Source: Aplectana chamaeleonis (lineage: Eukaryota; Nematoda; Chromadorea; Rhabditida; Cosmocercidae). From it: a DNA stretch of 64,000 bases. Numbering within the stretch: position 1 is the stretch's first letter; every line of letters begins with the position of its first letter. Shown one piece after another: positions 32,841 to 44,626 of the stretch. The position numbers and the translations under genes were made by a program. Location: positions 62,001-126,000 of the forward strand of contig JAPDOI010000210.1 of the NCBI GenBank assembly GCA_029168955.1, given 5' to 3'. The notes under the pieces were generated by a model, which made no database searches, was not told the DNA's origin, and was given only the letters and a program-made list of their open reading frames with translations.

Positions 32841-34744
32841 AAGTCGATTACAACCCCGAACAAAACAAGGAGAAAGGACTTCGACCTGGTTCGAAACGCG
32901 TTTTTTTCTGAACTGAATGAGAAATAATCGTCAAGGATGACTTTGACAATGAATTTCAACTGTATTACATAGACGGGAGACAGTGGCTATGTAGGTACGT
33001 TGCTGAAAATTTGACGCCAACGAAATCGCGGAAGATTATTCCTAAATTAGGAGATAAACCCAGTCGCGAGCGGATACGCCACTCTGTTGGGGAGAGATCA
33101 GCCATGGATTAAGATTTTCTGATCAAACCACTAGTCTGCTTCTTCAGCTTATTTGAAACAATTAAGTTCGCCTAACAACTCCACTCGAGGAGAACTACGA
33201 CAAAGCAAAAAGGTTTTGCAACGGAAACCAAAACTTTCGGCAATCTGGAGAAAAAACCGGATTGAGCACGTATTACAACAGTGGCACTTGGTGAAGCACT
33301 GACCTTCTCAGGTCTTTCCAAGTATTGACCTCATCAGGTCGTCTACATCCCATTCGATGATTGCAGGGAACAGACTCAGAATTCCAGAAAACGCGCTCCG
33401 CAAGACAGGCAAGCAGCCATTTCCTCATCAAGTGAGGGGAAACGAATTCCAGGCTGTTCCTACATGGGAATAGCCCAGATGGCTCGAGGGTGCGGATTGT
33501 GACGTCATATTTTTTTTTTCTGGAAAGAGCAACAGTTGGGCTTAGTGGCACACATATGCCATAAATAGAAGAGGGAAAGAGGATGAAGCTCATGCCATTC
33601 AAGCGATAGGCAGAGTACTGGGTCTATGCGATGGATTGCGTTGTTAGCCAGTGCTTAGAATAGACCTCTTTCCCCCGAACAGATGTGGGAAACGGCTCGG
33701 AGGAAATATAGAAAATTGCCTTTTTTAAAATTAAATATCGGCATTAAGACATGACAGCGAGGCCCATCAGTTAGTGGGTATAATGCCTAGATATTCCCCG
33801 GCTCGAACTTGCGTACCTCTTCAAATCTTTGGGTTTGGCAATGACGGTATAGGTGACTCAATTTTTTTCAAGGATTGGCTCGAGGTTTTACGGGAGTCTG
33901 GGGTCCATTTGTAGATTTACCAAAAATTTCAACAGGTGTCGTTCTCAGCCTTCTACAGAGGGCAAATTTTCATGTTCCGTTGGCATATGTACGTGTCCAA
34001 TCTCCTTCTATAGTCCGTATTTTTCTATGAACGTACCAAACTTCGGGCGAAAAATCATTTCAAAATTTTATTATTTTGAAGCAGAGGGTGTCTACTTGAA
34101 GACGCCGAAGTCCTTGGACGCTATGCTAAAAGGAAAGCGAGAGCAAAACGTCGAATTCCGCACGTGGGCTCGGTCTAATTCAGTGTACCCACAATTTCGG
34201 TATATTTTTGCGTCTCCTAAAGAAGTCCAGGCGGCACACTTCGGGTCAAGGGCGGTTGGAGATTCGTCATCGGATTCTGTACTTTTCTTTGATTTTCGAA
34301 AAAATCGATAATCGATCGGTTGTATCGATTTTTGAGAAGGGTTGGTAAAATGTGTACAAATCCAGAGAAAATCTTCAGCGGCACATATGCTCCAAGTTTG
34401 ACGCCTTGACGATATCTGGATAACGAACAAAGTGGGACGACTGCTTCGATTTTTAACACCGTCCTAACCCCAAGTTTAATTTCGGCATCTGGTTCTCAGG
34501 TTCTTCTAGTAGTGGGTCCAAAACTTCAGCTGTGATATGTTTTGGAGTAGAAACCTGCTCCAGAATAACCCTATTAGATCACTTCTTCACGGTCACATGA
34601 GGAAAGGAGGAACATTTACCGAAACCGGATTAGCGACGTGTTATACTGAGAAAATCGGGCACTCTTCAAGCTTTCGCTCATCATTCGTTGCAAAAACCAT
34701 TTAGCGCAACGAAACGCTGTGCATTTTGGTATAGGGGTTTCACC
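32841..34744. other. No gene supported
   Basis: The 152-codon frame at 33853-34311 and the antisense 109-codon frame at 33273-33602 have no recognisable domain and no splice or promoter context. A decayed tRNA-like string near 33759-33818 is discussed under rejected items. Confidence 0.4.
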
Positions 34745-35205
34745 GTATCCCGCTCTCTATGTAGCTGTCTTCGGTGTTCATCTGAGATGGTTAAAGTTTG
34801 TATCAGGAGTGCATTGGTGATGCTGGACTCAAATATCCTACTCTCAAGACTCCTAGTTTTCAAAATTGTCGACTTCCGGTGGGATCACACCTGATAAAGG
34901 CGTGCTCAGGTAAACTGTAACGGTGTTCAGCCTCCATATTGGACGGTGAAAGTGTCTACATAGAGCAAGTCGACCCCGCTCGACTCAAATGTCCCACTCT
35001 CGTGATCCGTACTTTGCACAATGTGGACTTCCGGCGGGACCACTCCTGCAGCAAGGTGTGGGCCCACACAGTGTAGCGCCCTTCAGCGTCCATCTTAGAC
35101 GGTCAAAGTTGGTATGCTGGGTAAATCTACCACGCTCGACTCAAATTTGCTCCTCTCGTGACTCGTAGGATAATATGGACTTCCGGCGAGATCGAACCCT
35201 CCCTC
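34745..35205. repeat. Tandem repeat of about 156 bp, nearly three units
   Basis: The block GACTCAAAT, CTCTCGTGA, then GGACTTCCGGCGGGA recurs at about 34827, 34983 and 35139. A GTTCAGCCTCC-like block followed by GACGGT recurs at matching offsets. Units are diverged; no reading frame is shared. Confidence 0.8.
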
Positions 35206-35573
35206 GAACATTCGCATTTTATTGCACAGCACAAGCTGTTACCAGTTACATATACCTTTTCATTTTCAGCTCTTCTCCACATAAATGCAATGAGCGCTGT
35301 TCTGTGATCTAGTCCTCTCAAACATTTTTTTTGAACTTTTTTGCAACTTTTTTGCAAAGCATTGGCTTCAAGCTTTCAATTTCGGTTTTTTTAACGATTT
35401 GACAATTTTGCTTTTACTATTCGAATACGGTAAGAAAAATTTTACTGCAATGAACCGTTAGATGTAAACCTGCTGGACAACCGCTTGAACACATCAGCTC
35501 TTGGTGGGGTGGAAGAAAACGGTCGCAAATTGACCTACTTGGTTTCCTAGGGAGGGTCTGAGCAAAACTGTCC
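35206..35573. other. No feature recognised
   Basis: AT-rich interval with T and A runs and no supported feature. Confidence 0.5.
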
Positions 35574-35576
35574 CTA

Positions 35577-36623
35577 CAAGGAAAGTGTTTAGAGTGGTAA
35601 ACGCATCTGCCAGAACGACTAGTATCGTTAGTGTCTCTAGTGGCTCAATAGTAAAACTGCGCAGTATCTGGCCCCGAGCTGCAGGTCCCAAGAAGTTACA
35701 AGCTTAGAAAGGTCGTTTTTTGTGCTTTTTGCACCCTCCGAAAAGGGCATTAGTTTTTCGAAAATTCGGAAACGGACCGCATAAGTGTGTTCAGCGCCCA
35801 AAACTACCTCCTTGAGCTAAATTTGGGTGAAGGCGCATTCTCCATACTTTGTCCAGACTGACAGCGTTTTGGACTTGTACAGATTTTCGGTTGGGCGAAT
35901 ATTTATACCGATTAGAGGGCTCTGGAAGCGTTTTAGAAAAAATGTTCCAGATTTGACTTAAAAATCTCCCAGGGAGGTTTTTTGGGGCGCTGATTCCGAA
36001 TCTGTAGTTTATTAGTCGATTTTCCAAAGTTTTCGTCTAATTTCGTTCAAAGCTTCCCAACCAGGGAAAATTTCGATGGAAAAACGCCACTTTCGAGATT
36101 TTCGGAGTGCTACGGTAGATATTGCTCAAATTGTTCCTCTGGGGAGTTATTTGGAGTTCTGAACACGAATCTGGAGTCCGTTTACCGAGTTTTTGCAAAT
36201 TACGGTAGATTACGGTGGGTATACGGTAGTTTGGTCAAATATCAGATTTTACTCAAAATTTGTACAGGGGTTATTCGGGATGGAGAATACGAATTTAATG
36301 TCCATTTGTCAATTTTCAGAATACTAAGGAGGCTTTCGCCCCTAAATGCCATGTTACTTACCGTAACCCACAGTAAACCTCAAAATTTCGACAAATGGAC
36401 TCCAGATTCGTGTTCATCACCCTAGATTACCCCTACATACAAGTTTTGAGCTGAATCCGAGAAAATGTTTTGAAACTTTTGTGAGGGTTAAAAAATGCTC
36501 ATAACTTGTTCGAACCTGCAGCTCCGAGCGGGATACTGTGCGTTTATACTATTGAGCCAGAAGAGATACTAACGATACTGGTTGTTTTCGAAGACGCGGT
36601 TACCACTCTAAACACTTCCCTTG
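35577..36623. mobile_element. PIF/Harbinger-like MITE, GTGTTTAGAG-end type, copy 1
   Basis: The left end is CAAGGAAAGTGTTTAGAGTG and the right end is the inverse of CAAGGGAAGTGTTTAGAGTG. Inverted ends extend for about 110 bp up to CCTGCAGCTC. Flanks are CTA (35574-35576) and TTA (36624-36626), fitting a 3-bp TNA duplication. The body contains five diverged copies of a module around AACACGAATCTGGAGTCC and GGTTATTTGGAG, in both orientations, and TACGGTAGATTACGG. No transposase is encoded. Confidence 0.85.
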
Positions 36624-36626
36624 TTA

Positions 36627-38269
36627 GAGGGGGGGGAGCTGAGCAAAACTGGCCGGCCCACACCTCGTGCAGTACCCTGTACAAAACCGATGCATCGCGT
36701 GTCCGCAGCGCGAGTACGTAATGGCACACACTAAATTTAACGCCGAACCAGAGAATAGGAAATGTCGCACTCTCTAAGTCTTTATATTTGAAGAGGATGT
36801 TCATACTATATTTTGGCTCAAAACGTTGTGCTAGACCATGTCTGTACACTCCTACACAATGTGAACGCATTCCAAACCAGGAACTTGCCTCTACTTTTGC
36901 TAGAGCATGTGCATGGTACAGAATTATTCATAATCGTCCTAACAACTTAATGAGGCAGCATGTATTGAACGTAATGTCCTGAAAACAAGCTACTAGAAAC
37001 CTCTGCACCGACCAGAGACCTCATGGAGACTTGAACTCTTCTGCAATGTAACAATATCTTAAAGTTATAATTGGAAATATTAAAAGTTTGAGTAGGTAGT
37101 AAAAACACGGAACAAACAACAACGGTGCCTTATCAAAAGCATTTGCAGGCGACGTCACCTGTTTCCATAATGAGTGCAGCTCAAGCAGTACAAGTCATCA
37201 AGGAAGGAATTAATATAACAAATCAGCTGAGCCGTGTCAGGTAATGCGGTACGTGGAGCATGCCCGGAGTTATTCAATGCGGTCATAAACCCTCAGTTCA
37301 TAATCTCAAGGCCGGCCACTTACATACGTCACAATATCGCATACGTATATCAAACTGATTTCTGTCGGACAGCACTCTCGAATACTAGTAAATAGTCGCG
37401 TCATATGAAAACGCATATAAAGGTTATGAGAAAAAAAATTTTGCGAATTCCAGTTTTTCTGACCAAAAATAGCATCGACTTTAATTGCAGTCGACAGAGG
37501 GCAGATGAAATCGTAGACATATTCCAGTGGGTGGATACGAAACTTCATGACTTTATTTTTACGCACGTACTTCATGTAGTGGTTTGTACTCACAATCATG
37601 GTTCATGATCATGTTTGTATGCTGATAAGAAGGTAAATCTAAGAAATGACTCAAAATTGTGTTATGCAGGGACAATAACAACACTATTTCTGGTTTGGAA
37701 TCATTCCATTCGAGCAATGATCACGGGGTTGAAGCTAACACAAAGTTCGGCAAGGCACACCCAAACGGACAAAAAAGGCGCAAAAAAAACTCAATTTTTC
37801 TCATAAATTTTGGTGGATGTGTGTGTCTGAAGTGAATGAAAACGGCAGATTAGCGCTTCCGAAAGCGCGATTCGTGACAAAAAAACTAGAGTTCGATATA
37901 GTCGGCGAAGGCGTTTGAATTCCGCGGCATAACGACTTTTGGACAGATCGCAGGGACTTTCTTTAGCATGGGATAGGTGTTAGCAAACTGTGATAGATGC
38001 CAGACTGAGCACCGCCCCCTTTTGGCAATATGACCTACATTCGACTTTTAGTATAATCCTAACGGTTCATTTTCGGTCCGTGAACTCCTCCTACATTCCG
38101 AGACGGGTCAAAGCAAGGGATAGAGCACAAAAACGGTACGTGGTTTTCAGCAAGTACGATAGCTTCAAAATATGACCAACTTTCTGCCGTTTGCAACAAA
38201 ATAATATCTTATCAGAAGTGCTTCCAATAGTGTTACCGAATTTAAGGTTGTAGCTGCCTAAGAGGTACA
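36627..38269. other. No gene supported
   Basis: Anonymous sequence with only short open frames. A short dinucleotide-like or homopolymer texture is present, but no element ends were recognised. Confidence 0.45.
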
Positions 38270-38762
38270 TTAAAGGCAGCATACACGCTCGCAAAAGCTG
38301 TTGAGATAACAATATAAGCGGGGTCGTACCAGCCTTAGAAGAGCCCTCACAAAGTTGAAAGCCCCAAAAACGATTCGAAATGACCGTATATGGTCCGTAT
38401 TGAGTCACAAAAAGATCCTTTCTCCGCCCATCGATACAGGCTCCGGCCCTCAATACCAATGTTCAGTGCTCGACTACGGTAATTTTTGCTCATTTTTCAC
38501 GCTTCTGAGGTAGTAAGCTTCCCAGAAAGGGTCTTACGAGTACATTAGCGCCGTTATCCCAACAAAATTGTCGCTAGCTCCGCTAATTCAGCCGATGCGG
38601 TACAACTCGTCCACTTCTGGGCCAATATAGAACGAACCGTTATATCTTCATTTCAGTCGATTTTTTCCGGTTTTTTCGTTACCTCTTGGAATATTAACAG
38701 CTTCGTAACTTCGATTCATTCCATAAAATTGATATCATTTTTTAGCGTGTACGATGCCTTCA
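38270..38762. mobile_element. TTAA element, family L copy 2
   Basis: TTAA at 38270-38273 begins TTAAAGGCAGCATACACGC. The right end GCGTGTACGATGCCTTCAA is a decayed inverse. The length of about 493 bp is close to the copy at 54648-55122. Confidence 0.65.
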
Positions 38763-39146
38763 AGTCAGGTCACCTAGGTGTTTTTCCATTTGGGTCAGAA
38801 CATTTACTAGGAAGTTTTGGGATCGTTACTGTGAGAAAAATTCAAGTTCTTGTCCAAATCGTTGCTTTTTGTAGGTCAATCTAGGTTCTGAATAAGAAAA
38901 TGAGGTCCACCCGTCGATATCCGTCATCTTCTCTGAATGCACGCTAAGGAGAGGGCGATGGGGAGAAATTTATCTGAACGCGATAATAGTTGCCCTCACT
39001 TTTTGCTCAGCTCAGAGAACCTCTCTGTAACCCGACTCGAAGCTCTCCTCAGCAGCTACAATTTAGACTTTGAAAAATCGTTAGCAAAACACTTTTCCGA
39101 AATATGCTTCGTTACAAATGGCCAGATCGAACGAAATGGCTAGTAC
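38763..39146. other. No feature recognised
   Basis: Short anonymous interval between the family L element and the Harbinger-like MITE. Confidence 0.5.
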
Positions 39147-39149
39147 TCA

Positions 39150-40239
39150 CGGTGTGTGTGTTTAGAGTGGTAAACGCATCTGCGAAAACGACCAGCATCG
39201 TTAGTATCTCTTCTGGCTCAATAGTTAAAATGCGCAGTATCCCGCCCCGAGCTGCAGGTTTGGACAAGTTATTAGCATTTTTTAAGCCTTGCGAAAAGGC
39301 AAGGGTACCAGGCAAATGGTACCAGGCATTTTTTTGCGAGTTTCTAATAATTTTCTCGGATTCAGCCCAAAACTTGTATGTAGGGGTAATCTAGGGTGGA
39401 GAACACGAATCTGGAGTTGATTTGTCGAAGTTTCGAGGTTTACTGTAGGTTACGGTAGGTAACATGTCATTTAGGAGACCAAAATCCACCTTAGTATTTT
39501 GAAAATCGACAAGCGGACGCTAAATTCGTATTCTCCACCCCGAATAACCCCCGTAAACAATTTTTGAGTAAAATCTGAGATTTAGACCAAACTACCGTAC
39601 ACCCACCGTAATCTACCGTAAATTGCATTAAAATCGATAAAAGGACTCCAGATTCGTGTTCAGCACTCCAAATAACCCTCAGAGGAACAATTTGAGCAAT
39701 ATCTACCGTAGCACTTCAAAAATCTCGAAAGTGGCGTTTTTCCCTCGAAATTTTCCCTGGTTGGGAAGCTCAAATTAACCGAAAACTTTGGAAAATCGAC
39801 TATTATACTGCAGATTCGTAATTAGCGCCTCAAAAAACCCCCCTGGGAGAATTTGAAGTCAAATCTGGAACATTTTTCCAAGACGCTTCCATAGCCCTCT
39901 AATCGGTATAAATATTCGCCCAACCGAAAATCCGTACAAGTCCAAAACGCTGTCAGTCTGGACAATGTATGGAAAATGCGCCTCCACCGGAGTTTTGCTG
40001 AGGGGGGGATAGTTTTGGGCGCTTAATACATTTATGGGGTCCATTACCGAATTTTCGAAAGATTAATACACTTTTTGGAGGGTTCGAAGAGCACAAAAAA
40101 CGACCTTTTTAAGATTGTAACTTCCAGGAACCTGTAGCTCGGGGCTGGATACTGCGCAGTTTTACTACTGAGCCACTAGAGATACTAACGATACTAGTCG
40201 CTTTGGCAGATGCGCTTCCCACTCTAAACACTTCCCTTG
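39150..40239. mobile_element. PIF/Harbinger-like MITE, GTGTTTAGAG-end type, copy 2
   Basis: It is flanked by TCA on both sides (39147-39149 and 40240-40242), a perfect 3-bp TNA duplication. The left end is mutated to CGGTGTGTGTGTTTAGAGTG; the right end is the inverse of CAAGGGAAGTGTTTAGAGTG. The body is collinear with 35577-36623 in the opposite orientation, including CTACCGTAATCTACCGTAA. Confidence 0.85.
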
Positions 40240-40242
40240 TCA

Positions 40243-41330
40243 GACAATCGGATTGCCAGACAGCCGGCATTCACCTGGCAATCAAAAACCATTCCCGGTG
40301 TCCGGCAGGCTCTAGACGACGGTCCGCCAGAACCCTGCCGGCGGTCCGACAGTACGCTGGCCGATACCTGGCACTTCCGCAACTGAGCAATCACTTGACT
40401 GCGGTCCGCCAGTCTCTTGGCAGACCGATGAATCTAGGAGGGTTCCTCACCGCAGATCGTTGCGTAGGAGATCGCCTACGCAACTGCCTGAGGTAAGGCA
40501 CCCACCCCACCCCCCCCCCCAAGCCGTGGGGAATTTCCCCTCAGCTGCTAAAATATATGCTGGTAGAGACTCTGTAGAAAGAGCTTCAGATCACCTTCCC
40601 GTGCAGGCATCAAAGTGCCGAGTGAGCGCTGATTGAGGTGAATCGCCTTATATGCCAGCCGGGCTTATCAGTGAAATCAGTGATCAAAGTTAAACATGTC
40701 AGAACGCGACGAATCGTTTACCCTCTCGAGTGCCAGCCGTGTGACGACTCGAAGGCAAGCGAATGCCGATTGGTGGATAGCAGCGTTTTCATGCGCTCGG
40801 TAATTTTGAGGTGTGATTGCCATTGCCTGCTAATTGCTAGTTATCACCCCAGCTGTTAGGCAACTGGCACATATTCGCCACCCGTCTGCCGCTGGCATTA
40901 CCTAACATGATGAGTATATGCCAACCGCCGGCCTCGTAATTGCCATTGGCCAGCTTAATGCCAGTTGACATCCAGCTGTTTTGCAACTGGCAAATTTTCG
41001 TAAGCCGTCTGCCGCTTCCATTGCCTGAGTAGGTGCGCAGGTACGTAGTATGTATGTAATTTGGCCGAACATCTGCGTTGGAGATCAGCTAGGAAACCTA
41101 GGTAACTACTAGGCTGGCTAAATGAAGTACAGCAATTGTTATTAATGTTAAGCATTTGGGGTCCATTCAGATTCATCATAAGTTACACCACGACCAAACT
41201 TCAAGGCATATGTAGAAGCAGTCGTTTGGAGATGAGTGTGCTCAAAACTCATTGCAACACGACTCCTACTGCACATGCGGTAGTTAAAGTCTAGCATAGA
41301 CTTTAACGAACATTCATCTCCAACCAAGTG
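40243..41330. repeat. TGCCAG/CTGGCA-rich region with a 122-bp direct repeat
   Basis: 40812-40907 and 40934-41030 are diverged direct copies 122 bp apart sharing TTGCCATTG, CCAGCTGTT, GCAACTGGCA and CGTCTGCCGC. The TGCCAG or CTGGCA hexamer is frequent through the region. Two small palindromes stand out: GTTGCGTAGG with its inverse near 40462, and GTTAAAGTCTA with its inverse near 41283. Confidence 0.65.
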
Positions 41331-41396
41331 CTTCTATTGGCTGGTTGACGTCATAAAACTGAAGAATTCTAGGGAATTCTTAAAGAGCTCTCCACC

Positions 41397-41842
41397 TTAA
41401 AGGCAGTGTCCACGATCAATTTCGTCCTCGGTTTTTGACCGGAAATCGAAAGTTCAGGGTCTCATTGGAGCACTGGGGTCGATAGAACGAACGAAAACGA
41501 GCCCGAAAGATCTCCATACGGCTCCGAAGTCCGCTCGCGCTAGCCCTTCTGCTCGCCGTCGAGTTTTCCGAGGAACAGTTCGGTCCGCTTCTACATTAGC
41601 ATTGGAGCGCGAGCGCGGCTGAGTTTTAGCATTGGGGCGCATTTGCGCACGCTGTCTACTTCAGTCCCATGCCTGCGCAACTAACCCTCCGTTAAAAGGT
41701 GGCTTTCAAGAAGGAGAGCTAATTTTAGATGTTTCGCAGCGTTTTTCAGGATTCTTTCTTCACTTATGGAACAGTCAGACCCTAAACCTTCGTTTTCAGA
41801 TGAAAACTCAAAAACGATTTTTATCGTGGACACTGCCTTTAA
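41397..41842. mobile_element. TTAA MITE, 446 bp
   Basis: TTAA at 41397-41400 and 41839-41842, with ends TTAAAGGCAGTGTCCACGAT and the inverse of TTAAAGGCAGTGTCCACGAT. The first 20 bases are identical at the two ends. The interior is GC-rich with GAGCGCGAGCGCGG and is unlike the core-family copies. Confidence 0.85.
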
Positions 41843-41897
41843 ACGACGACCAGATCCTGGCGTCCATCATGGCGGAACATAGCCATTGATAAGGATG

Positions 41898-42634
41898 TTA
41901 AAGGCAGTGATCACGAACCGCATCCTGGTTTTCGGTATTTCTTTTGCGTAGGCAACTTCAAAAAGCAGAGCATAATAGAGGAAAGTTCCCACAAAACACT
42001 TCGATTTCGGAAAAAAAACTGTTTTAAAACCTCTCGAATTTCTAGTAGCGCCTACATAGTGTACAGGCCATAAAACGGCCAAAGTCTCACCGTCGACTGC
42101 GTACCACGCGCTGCGCGACCGCACGCGCGTCGGAAGCAGGATGAGTTTCGAACGCGCGCGGCGGCCGGAAAATGCGCGGCGGCCGGAACTCGTCGCGCGG
42201 CGGCCAAGGCTCGTCTGCTTCCAACGCGCGTGCGGTCGCGCAGCGCGTGGTACGCAGTCGACGGTGAGACTTTGGCCATTTTATGGCCTGTATTTGGCAA
42301 ACTAGAGAATTTCGGAAATTCACACGTCGGAAACGATTTTGTGCACCAAACTTTTCGAGCAAATGACATTGTTCTCCGTTTCTTCTACCAAAAAACACTT
42401 AAAAATATGGTTTCAATGCACATGCTTGAGTGTTAGAATCCCTCGAGATAAAGGTGGACAACTGGTATATGACGTGGGCGGGATGATTCAAGGCGTCGGC
42501 TTGTCAGCGAAAGTTTCAACCCCTTTTCTGGCCGTTTTTCGTCGTTGTTTCGTACTTAATTACCTTGGAGGAACCGAAAGATGTCGTCTATGCGAGAAAA
42601 ACTTATGCTTTTTCATCGTGAACACAGACTTTAA
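41898..42634. mobile_element. TTAA MITE carrying a large GC-rich palindrome
   Basis: TTAA at 41898-41901 and 42631-42634, with ends TTAAAGGCAGTGATCACGA and a decayed inverse (CATCGTGAACACAGACTTTAA). In the middle, 42062-42139 and 42216-42292 form inverted arms of about 77 bp with TACCACGCGCTGCGCGACCG and GTCTCACCGTCGACTGCG. Confidence 0.85.
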
Positions 42635-43205
42635 GAGGGAAAAGGCACGCCCGTTTCTGGCAAACTGCTAAACGCAGAGATCTTCACCAATGCCCCAGGC
42701 ATAACTGAAACTGACTTTGAGAAGGAAGCACCCAAATGGTTTTGAACATGCATTCGAGAAGGCCGAACCGCTTCTGGATATCAGGGTGGTTTATCCGGAG
42801 AGAAATTCGACCGAAGTTCTATCACAAATAAAAGTTAGAAATTCTGTTCCTCACAGAAACAGATATGAGCCAGAAAAAAATGCGAAGCCCATAATGTTCA
42901 GAACTGGTGGTATAGAAAAGAAAGGATATGAGCATCCCATTTGGTTTAATGTCAAAGATAACAATCGGATATTAGCTGATTAAATTATCGGATTATAAAC
43001 CGCAAAAACGGAGACTGAACTAATTAACAAAACGATATAAAATGTAAAACCCATCCAGATGAAAGTCTGTTAACTGATCGAACCGAAACGATTTAGGACA
43101 GCGAATTGCAGAAAATAGGGCCGTCCAACGCACGCATCACACACAGATGCGGCTTTGAAGGTTTAAATTTCTGAATCCTGAGTGGGATGGTGAAGTGATA
43201 CATAA
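42635..43205. other. No gene supported
   Basis: An 88-codon frame at 42717-42983 shows no known motif and no splice context. Nothing else was recognised. Confidence 0.45.
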
Positions 43206-43437
43206 AGTCTGTCCGATTGACACTGTCCGCTCACGCGGTCGGCGTGCATGTAGAACGGTCGTCGCGGATGCATTTTTCAGACGAGCCTTTTCACGACTGC
43301 AGATATCTGGCTGCCATATCATTCAGTACGCGTCTTAGAATCAGCCTAATCGATTTACAGATCTGAAAAGTGCCTCCGCGACGGCTGCTTGACACGCACG
43401 CCGACCGCGTGGGCAGACAATCTCTTTCGGACAGACC
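43206..43437. mobile_element. Foldback MITE related to the one at 383-686
   Basis: Arms of about 75 bp are inverted copies sharing GTCTGTCCGA, CACGCGGTCGGCGTGC and GTCGCGGA, and end near TTTTCAG. The CACGCGGTCGGCGTGC core is also in the hairpin at 383-686, and the first part resembles the 21-bp minisatellite at 53745-54480. Confidence 0.75.
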
Positions 43438-44149
43438 TTACTTCTTTACGCAGAGAGTTAGCTAACACTCTAAATATGTCTATTTGCTTCACATCACAAT
43501 CACACAATGCGAAATTTGGAACTCAAACCAGAAAAGATCATTGGTGTTCTTTTCAAAAAAGAGGTCATTTGAATTCATTCGATCTACGAACTTTTAGTCT
43601 AGATCATAACTTTAGTATGTTCATCACGGAAGCCTCTTCACATACGCGCAACAACGCGCCCCTCCTTACAAGGAAACTACGATTAGCCATTCTAACCAAT
43701 CCAAATGAAGCAAACTTTTCAAAAATTAATTTTAGACCTGCAGTCCGAATATTCCCTTCGCAACTGCCTTGAATTACTCTGGAAAAAAAGTTATAGGCGT
43801 TTTCCCCTGATTTCCGAACTCATTCCAAAACGCCCAGAAGTCTTTCGAAAATTTGGAAATGGACCTCATAATCGTGTTAATCGCTCACGATAACCCCATG
43901 TAAGGTGTTTGGGTAAAAGAACACTCTTCAAAGTTAGCATAGAGTGATAGCGTTTTGGACTTGTACGGATTGTCGGTTGAGCGCTTGTTTCGACCAAGTA
44001 AGGGGTTCTGGAAGCGCTCCAAAAATGTTTCAAATTTGACAAAACAATTGCTCACAGCGGTTATTCGTTGTGCTGATCATGTATCTGAAGTTTATAGTTT
44101 TCGATTTCAAAAAAGTTTTCGACTTTATTTGTTCGAAGACATCGTTCGC

Positions 44150-44550
44150 GCTGTGAAACCATTTCCATTTTTCAGGCTCAATTTCATGAATGAGCCCGGT
44201 AGACCATCAAAAACGTAGGGTTAGGCGGTTGGTAGGGGTTTAAGCTGAGGATCCTCCACCAGTTCTCACCAGTCATCTAGCACTTTTCCGTGGAATGCTG
44301 ACGCGACCATCAAAGAACATGTAAAACAGTAACGGCATAAACTCCACTTGCAAAAAAACTGTGAAAATGACAGTGACGAGGTCCCCAAATGCAGAAAAAC
44401 CTCAAAAGCGATTTTGGCGCGAAATTCAAATTCATATTTACAATGTGTTCCGATTGGCTGTTCTTTACAAAAAAAGGTTTTTCATGGGCCACTTCGACAT
44501 TTTCGTTCACTAGAGAGGCCAAGCTACACAAAAACTTCGGAAAATTGCAT
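44150..44550. repeat. Dispersed repeat P, copy 2
   Basis: Matches 5690-6060 in the same orientation and interrupts the Harbinger-like body. Boundaries are approximate; no target duplication was identified. Confidence 0.6.
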
Positions 44551-44626
44551 AGAAGAAACAAGAAAAAGAAGATTTCTTTCAGATTGTTTCTCAGGGGGTT
44601 ATTTGGAGAGCTGAACACGAATCTGA

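Noticed and set aside
33759..33818. Possible tRNA on the plus strand (GTTAGTGGGTATAATGCC, then GGCTCGAAC)
   Set aside because: It is only about 60 bases, the B box is imperfect and only four acceptor pairs form; at best an old tRNA-derived fragment.
33853..34311. 152-codon open frame
   Set aside because: No recognisable domain, no splice or promoter context, and surrounding sequence is repeat-like; a chance frame is more likely.
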